From positions 3,472,001 through 3,536,000 of the forward strand of contig OX387606.1 in assembly GCA_947568835.1 (NCBI GenBank): a DNA stretch of 64,000 nucleotides, given 5' to 3'. A program made the translations under genes and the position numbers. The notes beneath the pieces were generated by a model that saw only the letters and a list, made by a program, of their open reading frames with translations, had not been told where the DNA came from and ran no database searches. Origin of the DNA: Protonemura montana (taxonomy: Eukaryota; Arthropoda; Insecta; Plecoptera; Nemouridae). Numbering within the stretch: the first letter of the stretch is position 1; every line of letters starts with the position of its first letter. This document shows, one piece after another, positions 29,754 through 42,777 of this stretch.

Positions 29754-32641
29754 CTGAGGAATGATAGTCAATCATTTAATCTGTCATTTCCATGGGAGTT
29801 TCTTGTCAAGGAGAACGGTGCTGGTGCCTTTTGATTTGTCTGATTAGGTAGACAGCTGATGCCACTCTATTTGCCCTGCGTGACTAGCTTGGATAAATGA
29901 TGTACAAAGTAATTACAAAGCAGCCTAACATTGCCATACATTTTAAGATGCGAGAGAAAATCATTTTCTGGCGTAGGCCCAACTGGTTGTTTTGGGGTGA
30001 CCTGCAGGCCAACTGTCATTTAAAAAAACACTGCACACCATCTCTGCTGATGTCTACCATTTTCTTTTGGTCTAACGCTTTTGTCGAGCAAAGATGTTTT
30101 TTTTTTTTTAACTTTTACAAGAATTTTTCCACCAACTATCCAAAAAGAATCAGTATTTTGAAATCCTGACTCTGAATTCATAACTCACTAATGAACTCGT
30201 AACATTGTAATTGTGCTGCATCTTCTCAAACAAGCCGGACTGTAGCCTACTCTGTGCCTGTAGCATAAGTCAGAATTAATCTGATCCACATTCAAAATCA
30301 CAACTTAGCGAGTATTGTCGACAGTTGAACGTTTCTTTGCAAGTCCAGCTCATATAATTCACACCCAGCGCAACACAGGTGAGAACGTGGCATTTTTCTA
30401 ACTGTAGCTACGTAAAAAGTTTAGGTTCTAAACTAAATATAGCCAGTTTCATCGAAATGTTTCAGCCCATCTCCAGCTCAACATCAAAAGCCAAGCTTCC
30501 TTTCAGGTTTAGAAAATTCTTGTGTTCAGTTTTACCAAAATCTTGCCTCTTAATTAAATTGTTAGTTGAAACTATTCCCATGGCAACTTCCGATCACATG
30601 CAGTGAAATTCAGATGCTTCTGTAAGTAGGAGATCCAAATAATAGTTGAAAATTTTGGTAAAACTTGACCTTAGAAAGCTAGTCCAGCCTGATTCTCAAC
30701 GAATAAGAAAACTTTGAAAGTTGCTCGGGGGTATTACGCACCGACTCGAAGAGTGCCCCATTGAGTCCGATGTTTCCAGAAGCGGTGAGGCCGAGGCCGC
30801 CCACAAGACCAGCGCACATGTCGGAGAGAATGTCACCGTAGAGGTTGGGCATGACGAGCACATCATACTTGGCGGGGTCCTGCACCATGTTAAGGCAGAC
30901 GGTGTCCAGGTACTTCTCTTCGAACTTGATGTCGGGGTAGTTGCCGGCGGCATCGCGGCAGCAGCGCAGGAACAGGCCGTCAGACATGCGCCTGGTGGAG
31001 AGAAGACGTAGACAGTCAGTTTCAAGGTTATGTCAAGCTCAGAGCAACAGGTTCGAGTAGGCAGTGAGGGTGGCAGAAACAACAGGGACAATTGCAAGTC
31101 TCAGGTTTCTTGCTATAATTTTACAACATGCAAGCTTGTATCTCAAGAAAATATAAAAAACACTGAATGTGAAAAGAACATTTAAACACTTATTTTTCAG
31201 CCATCTAACCAAGAATTGACAACTCTCATTCCAGAGTTAATTGTGCAATAGGCAAAGAAACCAAATGCTTTTCAAATGGCAATTATATTCCCTGAAGAGT
31301 AATTGGCTCTGCAATTGGAGTTGAACACAAACAAGTATTTTTCTTCAAAGGAATGCCTGCTCGGTACTCACATGATGTTTGCCTTGTGGACAGCTGTGAC
31401 CTTGCTGCGGCCGTTCTCTCTGGCGTAGGTGAAAGCAAATTCTGCCACGCGGCTGGATGCCTCTTCGGTGATGAGCTTGATGCTCTGCACGACGCCGTCG
31501 ACAATCTCGTGCTCGATGCCCGAGTACTCTCCCTCGGTGTTTTCACGGATCGTTACCACGTCCACGTTGTCGTACAACGTCTTGTAGCCTTCGAGCGAGC
31601 GGCATGGGCGCACATTGGCATACAAGTTAAACTCCCTGCGTGATGCAAAGTAAAAAGTTTTACAACAGAGTCAAGTTTTTACTTTGAATACAAACTACCC
31701 AAATGTGTAGGAGTCCTAAGTCAAAGACTCGTGGAATATTGCTCTCTCAAGATATGTTTAAAGGCCAGAACTATTGGGTTATCATAGCTTGCAAGAATTA
31801 ACTTGGGAAGAGGTTTGCATACAGCTGCCAGCTAGACAGACATTTGCAAATGTTAAATACATAGTACAATTGTACATGTGCTTTTGAAATATTGGTACTT
31901 TTTCTGCATTACTAACCTTCGACAGCATTATGAATGACCGTGTCAGAGTTCACACGAACATCATATCAATGCCCACTATTTGCAGTAAATGTGTTATCAT
32001 TTCGTCATGAAGGCTGTCATTCAGCTTTGTGAAGATTCAAATAGATAAAAACTAGTTTCTACTCACTTTCTTAGGGCCAAGTTCAGAGAACGATGTCCCT
32101 TGCCGACAGGAGTCATCAACGGCCCTTTGAGGCCAATCTTGTGCTTGTTAACAGAGTCGATAGCTGCTTGCGGGATGCCAAACTTGCCATCTGGTCCCTT
32201 GACGGGCGTAACATCGACTGTCTCCCACTCAATCGGTACATTTGCCGCAGCGAATATCTTCTGCACAGCAGCAGATATCTCAGGACCAATGCCATCACCA
32301 GGAATCAGAGTGCAGACACGGCCCTCACTGCTGTAACGCCGGCTCAGGGGCACACCACTAGACACCTGAGCAGAGAGATACGGCTAGTCAGCAAAATAAA
32401 AATACACATTCCATGTCGCAAGGAAAATGATGACCGATAGAATCCTAGAAAAAACTAGGTTGCCAAGATGGGTAAATAGCTGAATTTACGGGATATATAT
32501 CACTACTGGCTTGCGTAAAATCTTATTGCAGTAAATTTTAAAACAAGATAGTACATGGCTTATAGTACCTCGATCAATAATTAAAGTTTCTCAACCAAAA
32601 TTGCAAGAACTTACGACTCGTTTGATGAAATGGGCTGCCAT
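29517..32641 (-). CDS. IDH3A: NAD-dependent isocitrate dehydrogenase, alpha subunit, mitochondrial; 5 coding exons
   Basis: Complete spliced ORF of 1077 bases, 358 residues (human 366). The catalytic subunit of the alpha-beta-gamma IDH3 complex converts isocitrate to 2-oxoglutarate with NAD in the mitochondrial matrix (TCA cycle). The first ~25 residues (MAAHFIKRV...SRRYSSEG) are basic and Ser-rich, fitting a mitochondrial presequence. Then come [62 protein letters not shown] and [10 protein letters not shown], the substrate, metal and cofactor blocks of the family. The frame is intact across all four introns, with GT-AG junctions of consistent phase. The segment before FESVHGTAP ([12 protein letters not shown]) is one residue shorter than human. 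The stop is TAG at 29517-29519. Confidence 0.97.
30742..30991 (-). CDS. IDH3A: IDH3A coding exon 4
   Basis: Encodes [50 protein letters not shown] and FES. The metal-binding Asp of the GDILSD block is present. The acceptor is CTCCACCAG and the donor GTGCGT. Confidence 0.97.
31372..31635 (-). CDS. IDH3A: IDH3A coding exon 3
   Basis: Encodes [26 protein letters not shown] and [11 protein letters not shown], the isocitrate-binding and clasp regions. The acceptor is CACGCAG and the donor GTGAGT. Confidence 0.97.
32067..32365 (-). CDS. IDH3A: IDH3A coding exon 2
   Basis: Encodes the rest of the presequence, [20 protein letters not shown] and [20 protein letters not shown]. The acceptor is CTGCTCAG and the donor GTGAGT; two bases carry over. 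Confidence 0.96.
32615..32641 (-). CDS. IDH3A: IDH3A coding exon 1
   Basis: Nine codons (MAAHFIKRV), start of the mitochondrial presequence, with a GTAAGT donor. Such a short first coding exon is easily missed by gene finders. Confidence 0.88.
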
Positions 32642-34099
32642 CTTGAATCGAAGAGGCAGAGGAGTGAGGACGGAAGTGGCGCCAATCAGTACTTGCGGCA
32701 ACAAGACGCAATTTTCAAAATCAAATTTAAATTCGCTGAGCGCCAACTTTGTTTTTGACGTTCAATTTCCAAAATATAGGAGAAATTGCCTTCATCAAAG
32801 ATCATTTGTGTAGTAGGCTTTCTCAGTAAATTTTGGAGGTTTTTTAAAGGCAGTTATTGCATTGAATAAAGAATTGCGTAATAAAGCATTTCATTTACCA
32901 CACCACCCTGTAGATTCACCCGATATTACCCCTAAGTCGTGTTTTTTTTTAATTTAATTTTATTGATATTTGTACATTTCATTGTCCCGTATGTTGTGCC
33001 GTAGCAGATGGTTTCCGAGGCAAGGAAGAAAGCATTCTAGCGGAGTTCAATAAACCTCTCATTGATCAGAAACCAGATTGGTGATAAATATGGCATCCTT
33101 TCAAACTTCAGAAAATCTTCAGTAGGCTCAGCACGCACGAATATGACAATCAAACGTTTGTTGGTAGCAATAAACCAGACGAAATAACGCCCCGAGTCTT
33201 CATTAGAAACTTGTTTGAAGTTCGGAAACAAAATATAACAAGGACGACGCATTATCTGAGCGATGCATGACATGAAGAAGCAAACAGCATCGTTCGCGGT
33301 CAGACCCAAGCAAGTTTACTTTCTGACAAAGCCAAAGCCCCGCGGTATTAAATCGAGGGAAATTGCGATTCAAGGAAAGCGTACCGCAGCACGACAATAT
33401 CCAGGCTTCATCCCGGTGCCATCCCGATTTCCGAGCGGTTCCACTCCGTAATCCGGGTCTTTATACAGATTGACAAACATTGCCGACGTCGCCGAATCGC
33501 AAGTCTCTCTCTTTTTTGCCGTCTAGAAGCAATTTGACTAATTAAAAACAAATAGCGCGACCCTTGGTTCTGCGAATCGCATTTCATTGCAGAGAAGCGA
33601 GGTCTTTGTTTCCCCCGGCCTGGCCCGGCCGGAGTGCTGGCTAATTACGAGCTACCCTGCATTCACCGGTCGACCGGTTTAATCTCGGTGGAAATCCGCG
33701 ACCGAGCACAGGAACAAATCAGCAGAAGATTTTTTTCTAGACGAGAAATATGATTGTTACTAAGCGAATTCGAGCCACGGCATAAAACTTAATTCCGTCA
33801 AACCTACGTGGGTAGGTAAATATCACATTTCTCCATTTCCATTGTGAGTAGCAAATATATGTTTTCATATTATTTCCTCGCGAACAAATTGATAAAACGA
33901 GATATTTTCTTTTGTCCTCGCTCCCCGCATCTCGCATCGTGCTCGCCGTGATCACGACGACAATAATAAAGAAACCGCGATTTCCAAGCCCACCCAACCC
34001 CCTCCCACCACACCCACCTCACGCTTTAGTATATTTGCGCTTTTCCACCGCCATGGGCGCGAGGCGCGGGAGTCCCATTCCCCGGCCGATGCTCTCTTC

Positions 34100-34151
34100 A
34101 CCGGCAGCGTACCGGCAGCGTACCGGCAACGTACCGGCAGCGTACCGGCAC
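34100..34151. repeat. 11-bp minisatellite (ACCGGCAGCGT)n
   Basis: About 4.7 copies of ACCGGCAGCGT; one copy reads ACCGGCAACGT. Confidence 0.85.
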
Positions 34152-36907
34152 TAGGCGGCGGCGTCAGAACACCCAAGCGATGTTACAAATCACATCATGG
34201 TCGACAGACTGCGCTGCTCGTCTGAATACAGATCGGATTGCGCCTAGCGTCGGTGTTGACAATAACACGATAAGCCGACGCCACGAGATCTACGACGGCG
34301 TCGCGGGCTGCCGTGATCTAATTGAAGTCATTTCCTCGACCGTGAGTTGCTCGTCGCTATGCCCCCCTTGCGCGGCGGTGGTTTTTTGCCCACCCTTGGA
34401 ATAACTCGTGGATAACTGAGTTTCTGGGTATCGGATCAGCAAGTCGTGCGTGTCGTGCAGGCGTCTGGAGGACCCCGTTCCACGTCTGCTCACAGAATAA
34501 ATAGCCTCGATGGTAAATTGAGCGTGCTAAGCTGCGTGCGATGCGACAACGCGTTCCTTCGCTCTCAGTAACAATGGGAAACAAGTTTTGCATTCGCCTG
34601 GCTGACATCGCCTCACCCATTGTTGCCGCGAGATGAGCTCTACGCGTGAACTAAAGCCTCTAAACCGAATCAAGTCGTTGAACAAGTTAGCAAGCCTTGC
34701 AGCACGTCACCCAACCAGATCCCTTCTTCCCGTTGAAAGCTTCCTGGAGTGCTTGCATTGATCGTACAGCAAACAAGGAGAGGTGAGGAAATCACGGGCC
34801 CCTCCTCACTCTCCTTTACTTGCGAAAACACTCGAAAGTATGGAGCACAAACAAGTAAAGACAACGGCAACCATGTGATAATCATCCATCTCCTCTCGCA
34901 CGGTAAGTGAGCCCGAGCTAGGCGCTCCGAGTTGACACAGTAATTCGACGTCGCGACGTCGACGACGACGCCGATGTGCATCTTTGCTCTCTTCGTCCTC
35001 GAGGGGCGTCGACGCTGTCCTGGATTGTGTGCCGAGCCCTCGACGGAGGCGACGCCGGCTCTGTGGGCGAGCACTTCATCACCGCGGCGAGCACTCGGCG
35101 CCCGGCGGACGCCGCGACGCCGATGCAAATGACACAGAGGCGTCAGCAGCTAGACACTTCAAGACGGGATAATTGTGTGCGGAGTGCGTCCCCCTGGTCC
35201 CCGCTCTCGCTGCACGATAACGGGTGTGTGGTGGTGATGGTGCCAGCCGAATGCAAATAAAAGCCGCTTTATTTCTTGGCGTCGACGGCGTCGCAATTAA
35301 AAGCGTCGCGACGCGATGGACGTCGAGTGGCGTCGCTTGTCAAGCGTGGTCTGTTCTTTTTGCAGGGACAAGGGTCGGCGTCGTCGCGGGAGATAACAAC
35401 TTTCTGGCGACGTTGTTTATTTTATGTGTTGAGTGTTGAGGATTTCTGACACGGTTGTAAGCAATTTCTTTCGGTTCAAGACATAAAAGGTCATGAGTTT
35501 TGAGGAGTATCTTGGCTCTGGGGTCAGACCGACAACACTGGGTTGTCAACACCACAATATGCGATTCACTCACCATCTAAAGAAGCCAATGAAAAGGAGA
35601 GGAAGCCGCCGGTGATTGGCTGTTCTCAATAAAAAATATAACTTTGTGGAATGAAAACCCGTGAGAGCATCCATGAAGAAGTAATTTTTTGGAGTTATTT
35701 ACAACCATGAATATCATTTTCAATATTATGTTCCTCCACTAATGGATAACCGAATGGGAATCTGCTCTGCGTATTGTTCAAATGTCACAATAAACGTGTT
35801 GGTGCGTGGATTCCTCGATTGCAGACGATCAAATCAACCCCTGGTCGCACGTCTCACAAAGAAGCCGCTGGGGCATGTATTTTATTGGCAAATCCTAAAC
35901 AAGTATCGCCCTCAACGGCTGTATCGGTGTACAGGGGAGGTGAACGTCGCACGGTACCGTTACTACCCAGCCTAAACCCCCGTGCGGTCACACAAAAGCG
36001 TTGGGCGTCGCGACGTCGTCTGCTTGGCGGCACGGCGCTAACACGATTCAACGTTTCAATTGCGTCGCTTGCGAGTGTGACTGCACCGGAGTTTGCAGTG
36101 GCGTTAGTGGGAGGTCGCATGTGCGGCGAGGCAAAATTGAGCGATACCACATCCCCTGAAAGCACAGGGATCTTGTAGGAATGTGTGATAGTGTTTTTGG
36201 ATGGATTTACATGGGGTGGTAAGTTGCTTGGCACGACTGTCAGTGTCAGGAAACTTACCTCAATGGGTACTTTCTACATGTTTTAGTGAATTAAGGTAGA
36301 ACATTTAATCAGTATACAAACTGAATCCCAATTTGGAGTTCGGCGTAAACATACGATGTCTCCTGTTACAGATTCGTACAATTATTTAGTCTTTCATTAT
36401 AATTTACCAGTTTAGGTAATCTCTTCAGTTGATTACCAAAAGCGCAAATGAAGTGACAAAACCGGCGGTAGAGAGATCTGACGGTGATTTCAATGACAGT
36501 TACTAATTAAAAAGCAAATTTATTATTTCCGATGGTACTCGGACGCTTTTGTTGGACGGGCCGAAGCCTTGTGATTAGGCACTTTTGAGTTAAGCAATGC
36601 ATTATTTGACAGTTTAAGTCAAAGATGCTAGTTTATAGTATAATAACCTCATTTAAGTCCTTTGGTTAGTCTGATGGCGTCGGTAAATGAGTGGGCAACA
36701 ATGAGGATACTGAGTAACTTAACTTACACAAAAAGAGAAAAGCAGAAAACCGGTGCTGGCAGGTAGCCTATTCTCTTCGAACAACATAAAGGAGACCACT
36801 GGCTTAACATCTCTTCCGAAGGACGGTACAATGCGAACAACAGGATTCCTTAAAAAAATCCATGCTCTGGAGAGTTTAATAAGGAAGACGGGTTCTCTCC
36901 CACACAG

Positions 36908-36976
36908 AACTTGTTGGACACAGAGCTGGTTGGACAGTGAACTGGTTGGACACAGAACTGGTTGGACACAGAACTA
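36908..36976. repeat. 16-bp minisatellite (TGGTTGGACACAGAAC)n
   Basis: Four units of 16 bases, the last two identical, then a partial unit. The first two differ at a few bases (GGACACAGAGC, GGACAGTGAAC). Confidence 0.85.
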
Positions 36977-37264
36977 GTGTGTGTGTGATGTCCTTACAGT
37001 ACTTGGCCCAGCACGATGTTGCCACATTGGTGATGTCATGAGAACCGGTGATTCCAACACACCAAACCGATCGGTGGTCACCCATTTGATACCTGACCTT
37101 ATGCAGTGTTGCTTAACTTCGGTGATCTCACGAGAACCGGTATTTCCGAAGTGGCTGAAGCACGCCGCCACTGGACGGACACCGGGCGTAATAATTGTCT
37201 CGACGCCGGCATTGGAGCGTCGCAACGCCGGTGTGTAGACGCCGTTGTGCGTGTCTGTTTGGGT

Positions 37265-37298
37265 GGGGGGGGGGGGGGGGGTGTGGGGGGGGGGGGGG
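37265..37298 (+). repeat. Long poly-G tracts
   Basis: G17, TGT, then G14. It could form a G-quadruplex and marks a strong strand asymmetry. Confidence 0.9.
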
Positions 37299-40200
37299 CG
37301 TTTATTAGGATGTTGGGATGCATACGGGAAATTGTTCCTCGCTCTTATACCTGGGACGGTGTTTATCTCGTAGTCACCTTGGACATCAAACGGAATCCAA
37401 CGAGGATGCACATTGCGCTGATTTGTAGTACTAATTGGTTGGGGTAAATTAATTGGAGACCTTTCGTGTCAGACCTTTAAGTTAAATGTAGGTGTTTCAT
37501 GAACATGTTCATTTCTCCACGTTTATATTGAAAGATTGTCCCGTTTCGCAGTTGTGACAAATAACGAGACAATACCCGGCCTTCCAACTAAATAAATTTC
37601 CTTCGTGGCCAGTCTCGGAACCGTTTCAAGTGCGTCCTATTTGACATCAAACGATCTCTCTATTCCACCCACCATCGCCTAAAAGCAGAGCTCCAAGCCG
37701 GCGTCAATCTTTTGTCCACCAAATATAGACACACTTTTTAACCCTTTCCCACCACCAACCATGAAACGGAAAGTATCTAGCAAGCCAACTAGAACGGCGT
37801 CGTCCGTCAACAACCTCTCAATTTGCCCGCCCCCCCTCCCTCTCCTCCCAACCGTCCGCCGAAGTCGACGGCGTCCCACGCGGTCGGCGGACAATGCCGA
37901 CCGTCAGACCAGGTCCCTTTTTAATTATTCCAGATCAGCTTTTTTCCCTGTTCGTACATATCGTTTCCTTGCCACCCTCCCCTCCCCTCCTCCCCCACCC
38001 TCCACCCGTGGCATCGCCTAATGCAAACGGGTGGATAATTAAAGTGGAATTTACTCTCGGGGCTTGCGGGCGCGCGCTAGTGCGAGTGAGACACGCGCAC
38101 AAAGCGACAGAGACGGGAGCGCATTAGAGAGAATGGATGCTGGGGCCGTATTGTGTCACGCGGGGCTCGAACGGGTCGGCGGGGAGAGGGTTGGGGCGAC
38201 GGAGATAGGAGACGGACTCCAGAGTTAATAATTGATTTGCAGCCGGAGTGATTCGCGCTGGCGTGAGTGAGACGGGTGCATTAGTTGGGTGGTGGGGGTC
38301 CGGGGGGTTATAATTGGGGATGTAAAATGGGAAAAAGAAGGATGCGCGGGGAAGGTGGGGAGGGATTGAACGTATGTTTTTGTGTTGCTAGGTACGGGGA
38401 GGTAGGGCTGTGGTGTCGACGTCAGAGTAGCGGCTCGATTGGCTTTGTCGTATGTCGACAATGTTGATGAACGGTGTGGAACGGCCGATAGGTGTTCGCA
38501 ATGAGAAGGTATGCTAGATTGGGTTTAGATTGAGATGGACGGCGTTTAGTGGTTCGTCGATTGGCTACTCTGAGGGTGCTTTTGGCGCAATTTGCTTTAA
38601 CGAGTCCACATTTTCTTGCAGCGAGGCTAAACGAGGTCCACAACTTTGTTAGTTATCTAACAATTAATCGTGAGCATTTATGCTACAGTGAGAGTTAAGC
38701 TTGTTAGAACAATGGAAACAGCATGGAACAAATTTATAACACCCAGGTTTGACGCCATGCCAGTTATCGGCCAATTTCCTATGTGTACGAGACCTACTTC
38801 AAATAAGCGACTATCTTTCCACGGTCATGATGATTATTACACCTTCATTTGCGGCTGCCATGGACTCGTGATCTACCAGGTTGCGATGGAAATCTAGCAT
38901 CCCATAACGGGATGGTAGTGGGCAAGGGTTGACTGCGCCGCTATGGCTTTGACCGGGCCCGGAAGTCACGTCGAGGTAACCGATGGAATGAAACGATCGC
39001 TATAGAGATATAAAGGGACGGTATCTTGTGGCCAAAACACGACAGTTTCGGGGTTCGCTATCAAGTTTCGACCCGGTAAGATTTTTACACGGACCAATTG
39101 ATGATAACATGATAAATTTTGAACTTCGAATAGGAAGCAGGTAGAAAATAATGAAGTGAAATGTAGGGTTATTAGCGAGTTGTTTTCACAATACAGTGAA
39201 GGACGTTTTGCAAAATACAGTCAAGGATCCGAGCCACTGAGTGGTTTGTTTGCTTCTTACGCTACCAATTATTCCAGTGTACTCTGGCGTCAGACAGACA
39301 GCACTGAATTGAAATCCAGATTCCTTACACCTGAACGGCTACGATATCCCTACGTCCAAAACAACAGTTATTCCATCCTTGTCTAGAATCAAAATTATTT
39401 CAGAAAAGTGAGCTGATAAAATTAGGCTGGGACGCTGTCAGCTCGCCGTTGTCGACGTGTGCCCCAAATTCCCGTCCCTGGCTGACAACATTTACATGGC
39501 TAATTCCCGCAAAACTTCGTCCCCCGGCGTCGCCGTCGATCGGGAGGCGTCGCGGCCCCCTAACGGGCAACTTGTAGCTACCCACCTCCCTTCCCACACT
39601 GCGACGACGACGTCGACGACGACACGATGAAAGCATTGTCGTCGCACCCCGAGGGGCACAGGGGGGGGGGGGGAGTGGGGGCGATAGGGAAAGAATCATC
39701 TCGTGCACATGGGAGAGGGGACGAGCGAGGGTCGATTTCAATAATGTCGAATTTCTCAAGTGATTATATCAAGTTGACACAATGCGATGCATTATGCTCG
39801 TGGAACGGAGGCGACGCGATCGCTTCTTCGGAGCATTATACTCTCTGCAAATTATGCTTATTTTTCACTTAAAAAACTTTTTTTTTTCGTCGGCGCTGTG
39901 AAAGTTTGAATGAAAAATTACGAAGCACTCGACTGGAGACAAATTTCTTGGGCGCGTCCGAGGGGATGAAAAAATCAAAGCGTGCGTCTTGCCGCTGCCT
40001 GTGTCGCGACTGATTTATCTCGCGGCAATCTGAGAAGATGATGGAATAAATCTCCCCCCCCCCCCTTTGCCTCGTGACGGGGGGGGTGCGGCTATTGGCA
40101 GAAAACTTTGTGTCGTTGAGACGACAAAAGGGAAATGCGAGACTCATAACTCGTGCGGCTTATGGATTCTCATAATTCTTACAAGTCGCTGCATGATGAC

Positions 40201-42717
40201 AAAGATTATAACCAACAAGAGAAAACTTCTGTGTTGTGTGCAGCCAAACACGAGGCAAAGAAATAAGCCGAAGAAACTTATTAATTGTTATTTATTACCG
40301 AGAATTACTCCCCTTTATTACGACGAGGAATAAGATGGTCGTCTAGTGTAGCGCAAATCCCGGCGAGAAGTTTCACAGCGGGAGAAAAAGTGGCCCATTG
40401 TTTGACAAATGCAAATTAATCCTTCCTTCTCTCGTTTCCCCAGCACTGGCGAAGCAATCTCGCTTAAATCATAACCTAATTGTCAGTGCTCTTAGCAACA
40501 TCTTTCTCTAGTTGCTTTCGAAACATCACTGCTCCTGTAGAAGCAGAAACAGACAGACACTCAAAGCCTTTGAGAGTCATTCCTTACCTTCGAATTCAGC
40601 TAATTCGAATTGATTTTCTCGCAATCCAGGGGGCTGGGAAATGCAAATGTAAATTGTTGACGTCGTTTGTTTGTACCTGTCAGCGACGCCGTGACGTTCA
40701 GACGGCGATGCCGACGCCGATTGATTGCCGCGCCGAGTGAAGGGTCCCCGACGTCGTCTTGTCAGTCAGCGAGTCTCATGAGGCTTCAGCACACCTTGCG
40801 ACGTTAGGGAACGAGTTTTAGGCTCGTGCGACGCTGCGTACCTCGCGGCTGGAGACCTCGATGCGCGAGGCAGGCTTGACCAAGCCAGCCAATAATAGTT
40901 GCGAGCATGACGAGCCGAGAGCCTGAGAGCCATGAGGCAAGCAATGAAAGAACACTTCATGATTCTACCATACTCAGGTCCCCCAATTTCGTTCGGCGGG
41001 AGCGACTCTTTTCCATTCCAAAAGCAGTGAGGCCATTTGGTCCCTGGTGTAAGAATGGCCGCTTCAAAGGTTTCATATGGAAAAAGAATATTTTTTTTGT
41101 CGTTTTCAACAAACTATCTGAAAATGGGCATTGAGTGTTGTGTGATGTTAGTTGTTTTATCATAAAACAACCATATTCGACATAATTCATTTCAAGTAAC
41201 ATTCAATACCCATGTATTGAAAACATTTTTTGAACGCCATGTTTAGTGCTAAGGCTAGAAAAAATAAAGAAGTCTCTCAATAATACGATAGGCGCCTCAT
41301 TTTTCTCTGAGAAAAGTAGTGTAATCATCCACCGCACCCCTAAAATACTTTCCGATCGATGTACACCCCCTAAAAATATGCAAGAACTCGCAATTCCCAG
41401 CAATGAGTCCCTATTTGCGAGCGAAATCGTTAGCGTTATTGGGCCAATTCCACCAACTCTATCGTTCGACTGAGAGCTTAGAGGGTGGGTACAAGGGTTA
41501 GCTGCACTGTAGTATACACTTTACCAACACCAACAGCAGGGAGAGGAAGGTGACGGGAGGAAGTTGATGGCAGACAGACAGGTGATAAGAGAGTGAACAC
41601 TTGACGATCTATTCTGATGAAACAAGGGATTATTTATTCATCAACATCGTTAGTATATCGTTATAGAGCCACCTCCACTCACTCACTAGATGATAACGTG
41701 GATCAAGAGTGTATCTACCTTTAGAGGCAGGTATAACTACTATGTACAGCAAGAATCAATTGAACACCATATACACATCTTCGAGGTCACATGCTAAGCA
41801 AATGTGGGAACTTAAAAAAAAAAGTCAATAATTTAATGAAACGGATCCGAAGGATACCTGAAGTCGTTTGCCCAAACACTGCTCTGGTAGCTTAAGGTTA
41901 GGTCACTAACTCCTTATGTGTATACACAAAACTTATATGTAGGTAGAAAAGAAATTTCAAAGCCTCTTAACGTAAAAATTGTTGGTCAAAAGTACATTTT
42001 CGATTCGGAATCAAGTATCGAGTGTAACAGTTATCACCTCTAATGAAGTGCAATGAAGTCATCGGAGTTGAATAACACGGATAAAAGAGGATAAGCTTAC
42101 TTGTGTCAGGCTGGCCGGGTATAAACAGTGCGACTTCTTTGCTTGGAGGCGACAGCTAACTGAGTGGTAGGCTTGTGAGTTAGTAATAAACATATAAGTA
42201 TCGCTACCTTAGATTTACCACTGAACGTGAGGAACGTGTTGACGTCGCGGGCAAAGTCAACTCTAAAATATAGTAACAATGTTTGTACAGGAATTTACAT
42301 TAATTACATTCATTACGGACTAGAATTTAAAAACGCCTGCAGAGTCGATGACTCAGTTTACGCCGACTAAATGCTTCGAATCTCTCTGCGGTTAGGCTAC
42401 TACTTCCAAGAATTTTAGTTCTGAAAACTTATTTTCCAGCCATTAGAAAATTCGACAGAAACCTAGCTTCTCATCTGTTGTTTTTTATATTTGAAATTGT
42501 ATTCACAACAATACACAGAAATATGAATTTTCTCGTCGCTAGCATCGAGAGGGTGAGGGCGATTATACCATTAGATCGTTAAAGAGCGGAAGGCGTTTGA
42601 TCGCAAGCGACAAGACGTTCTCCGCGGACTCTGGGGAACCGTCTCCCCGAAATCTTACAAGGAAACTGCATTTGCAGCTAAAAACACTTGGAAGTCGGAA
42701 ATACGGTGGCGCGGGAC

Positions 42718-42743
42718 TCATGACGAGTCCGTGACTGCCAGCA

Positions 42744-42777
<34 letters not shown>

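Larger units (their letters stand above)
32642..42717. other. Gene-poor GC-rich domain
   Basis: About 10 kb without a convincing exon. Dense in CpG and GTCG/GACG motifs, with dG/dC runs (37265-37298, 39661-39673, 40054-40065), short minisatellites (34100-34151, 36908-36976) and scattered TAATTA-type sites in GC-rich context. It could be a regulatory landscape for the 43-kb gene; that is inference. Open readings here look like chance frames in GC-rich DNA. Confidence 0.5.
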
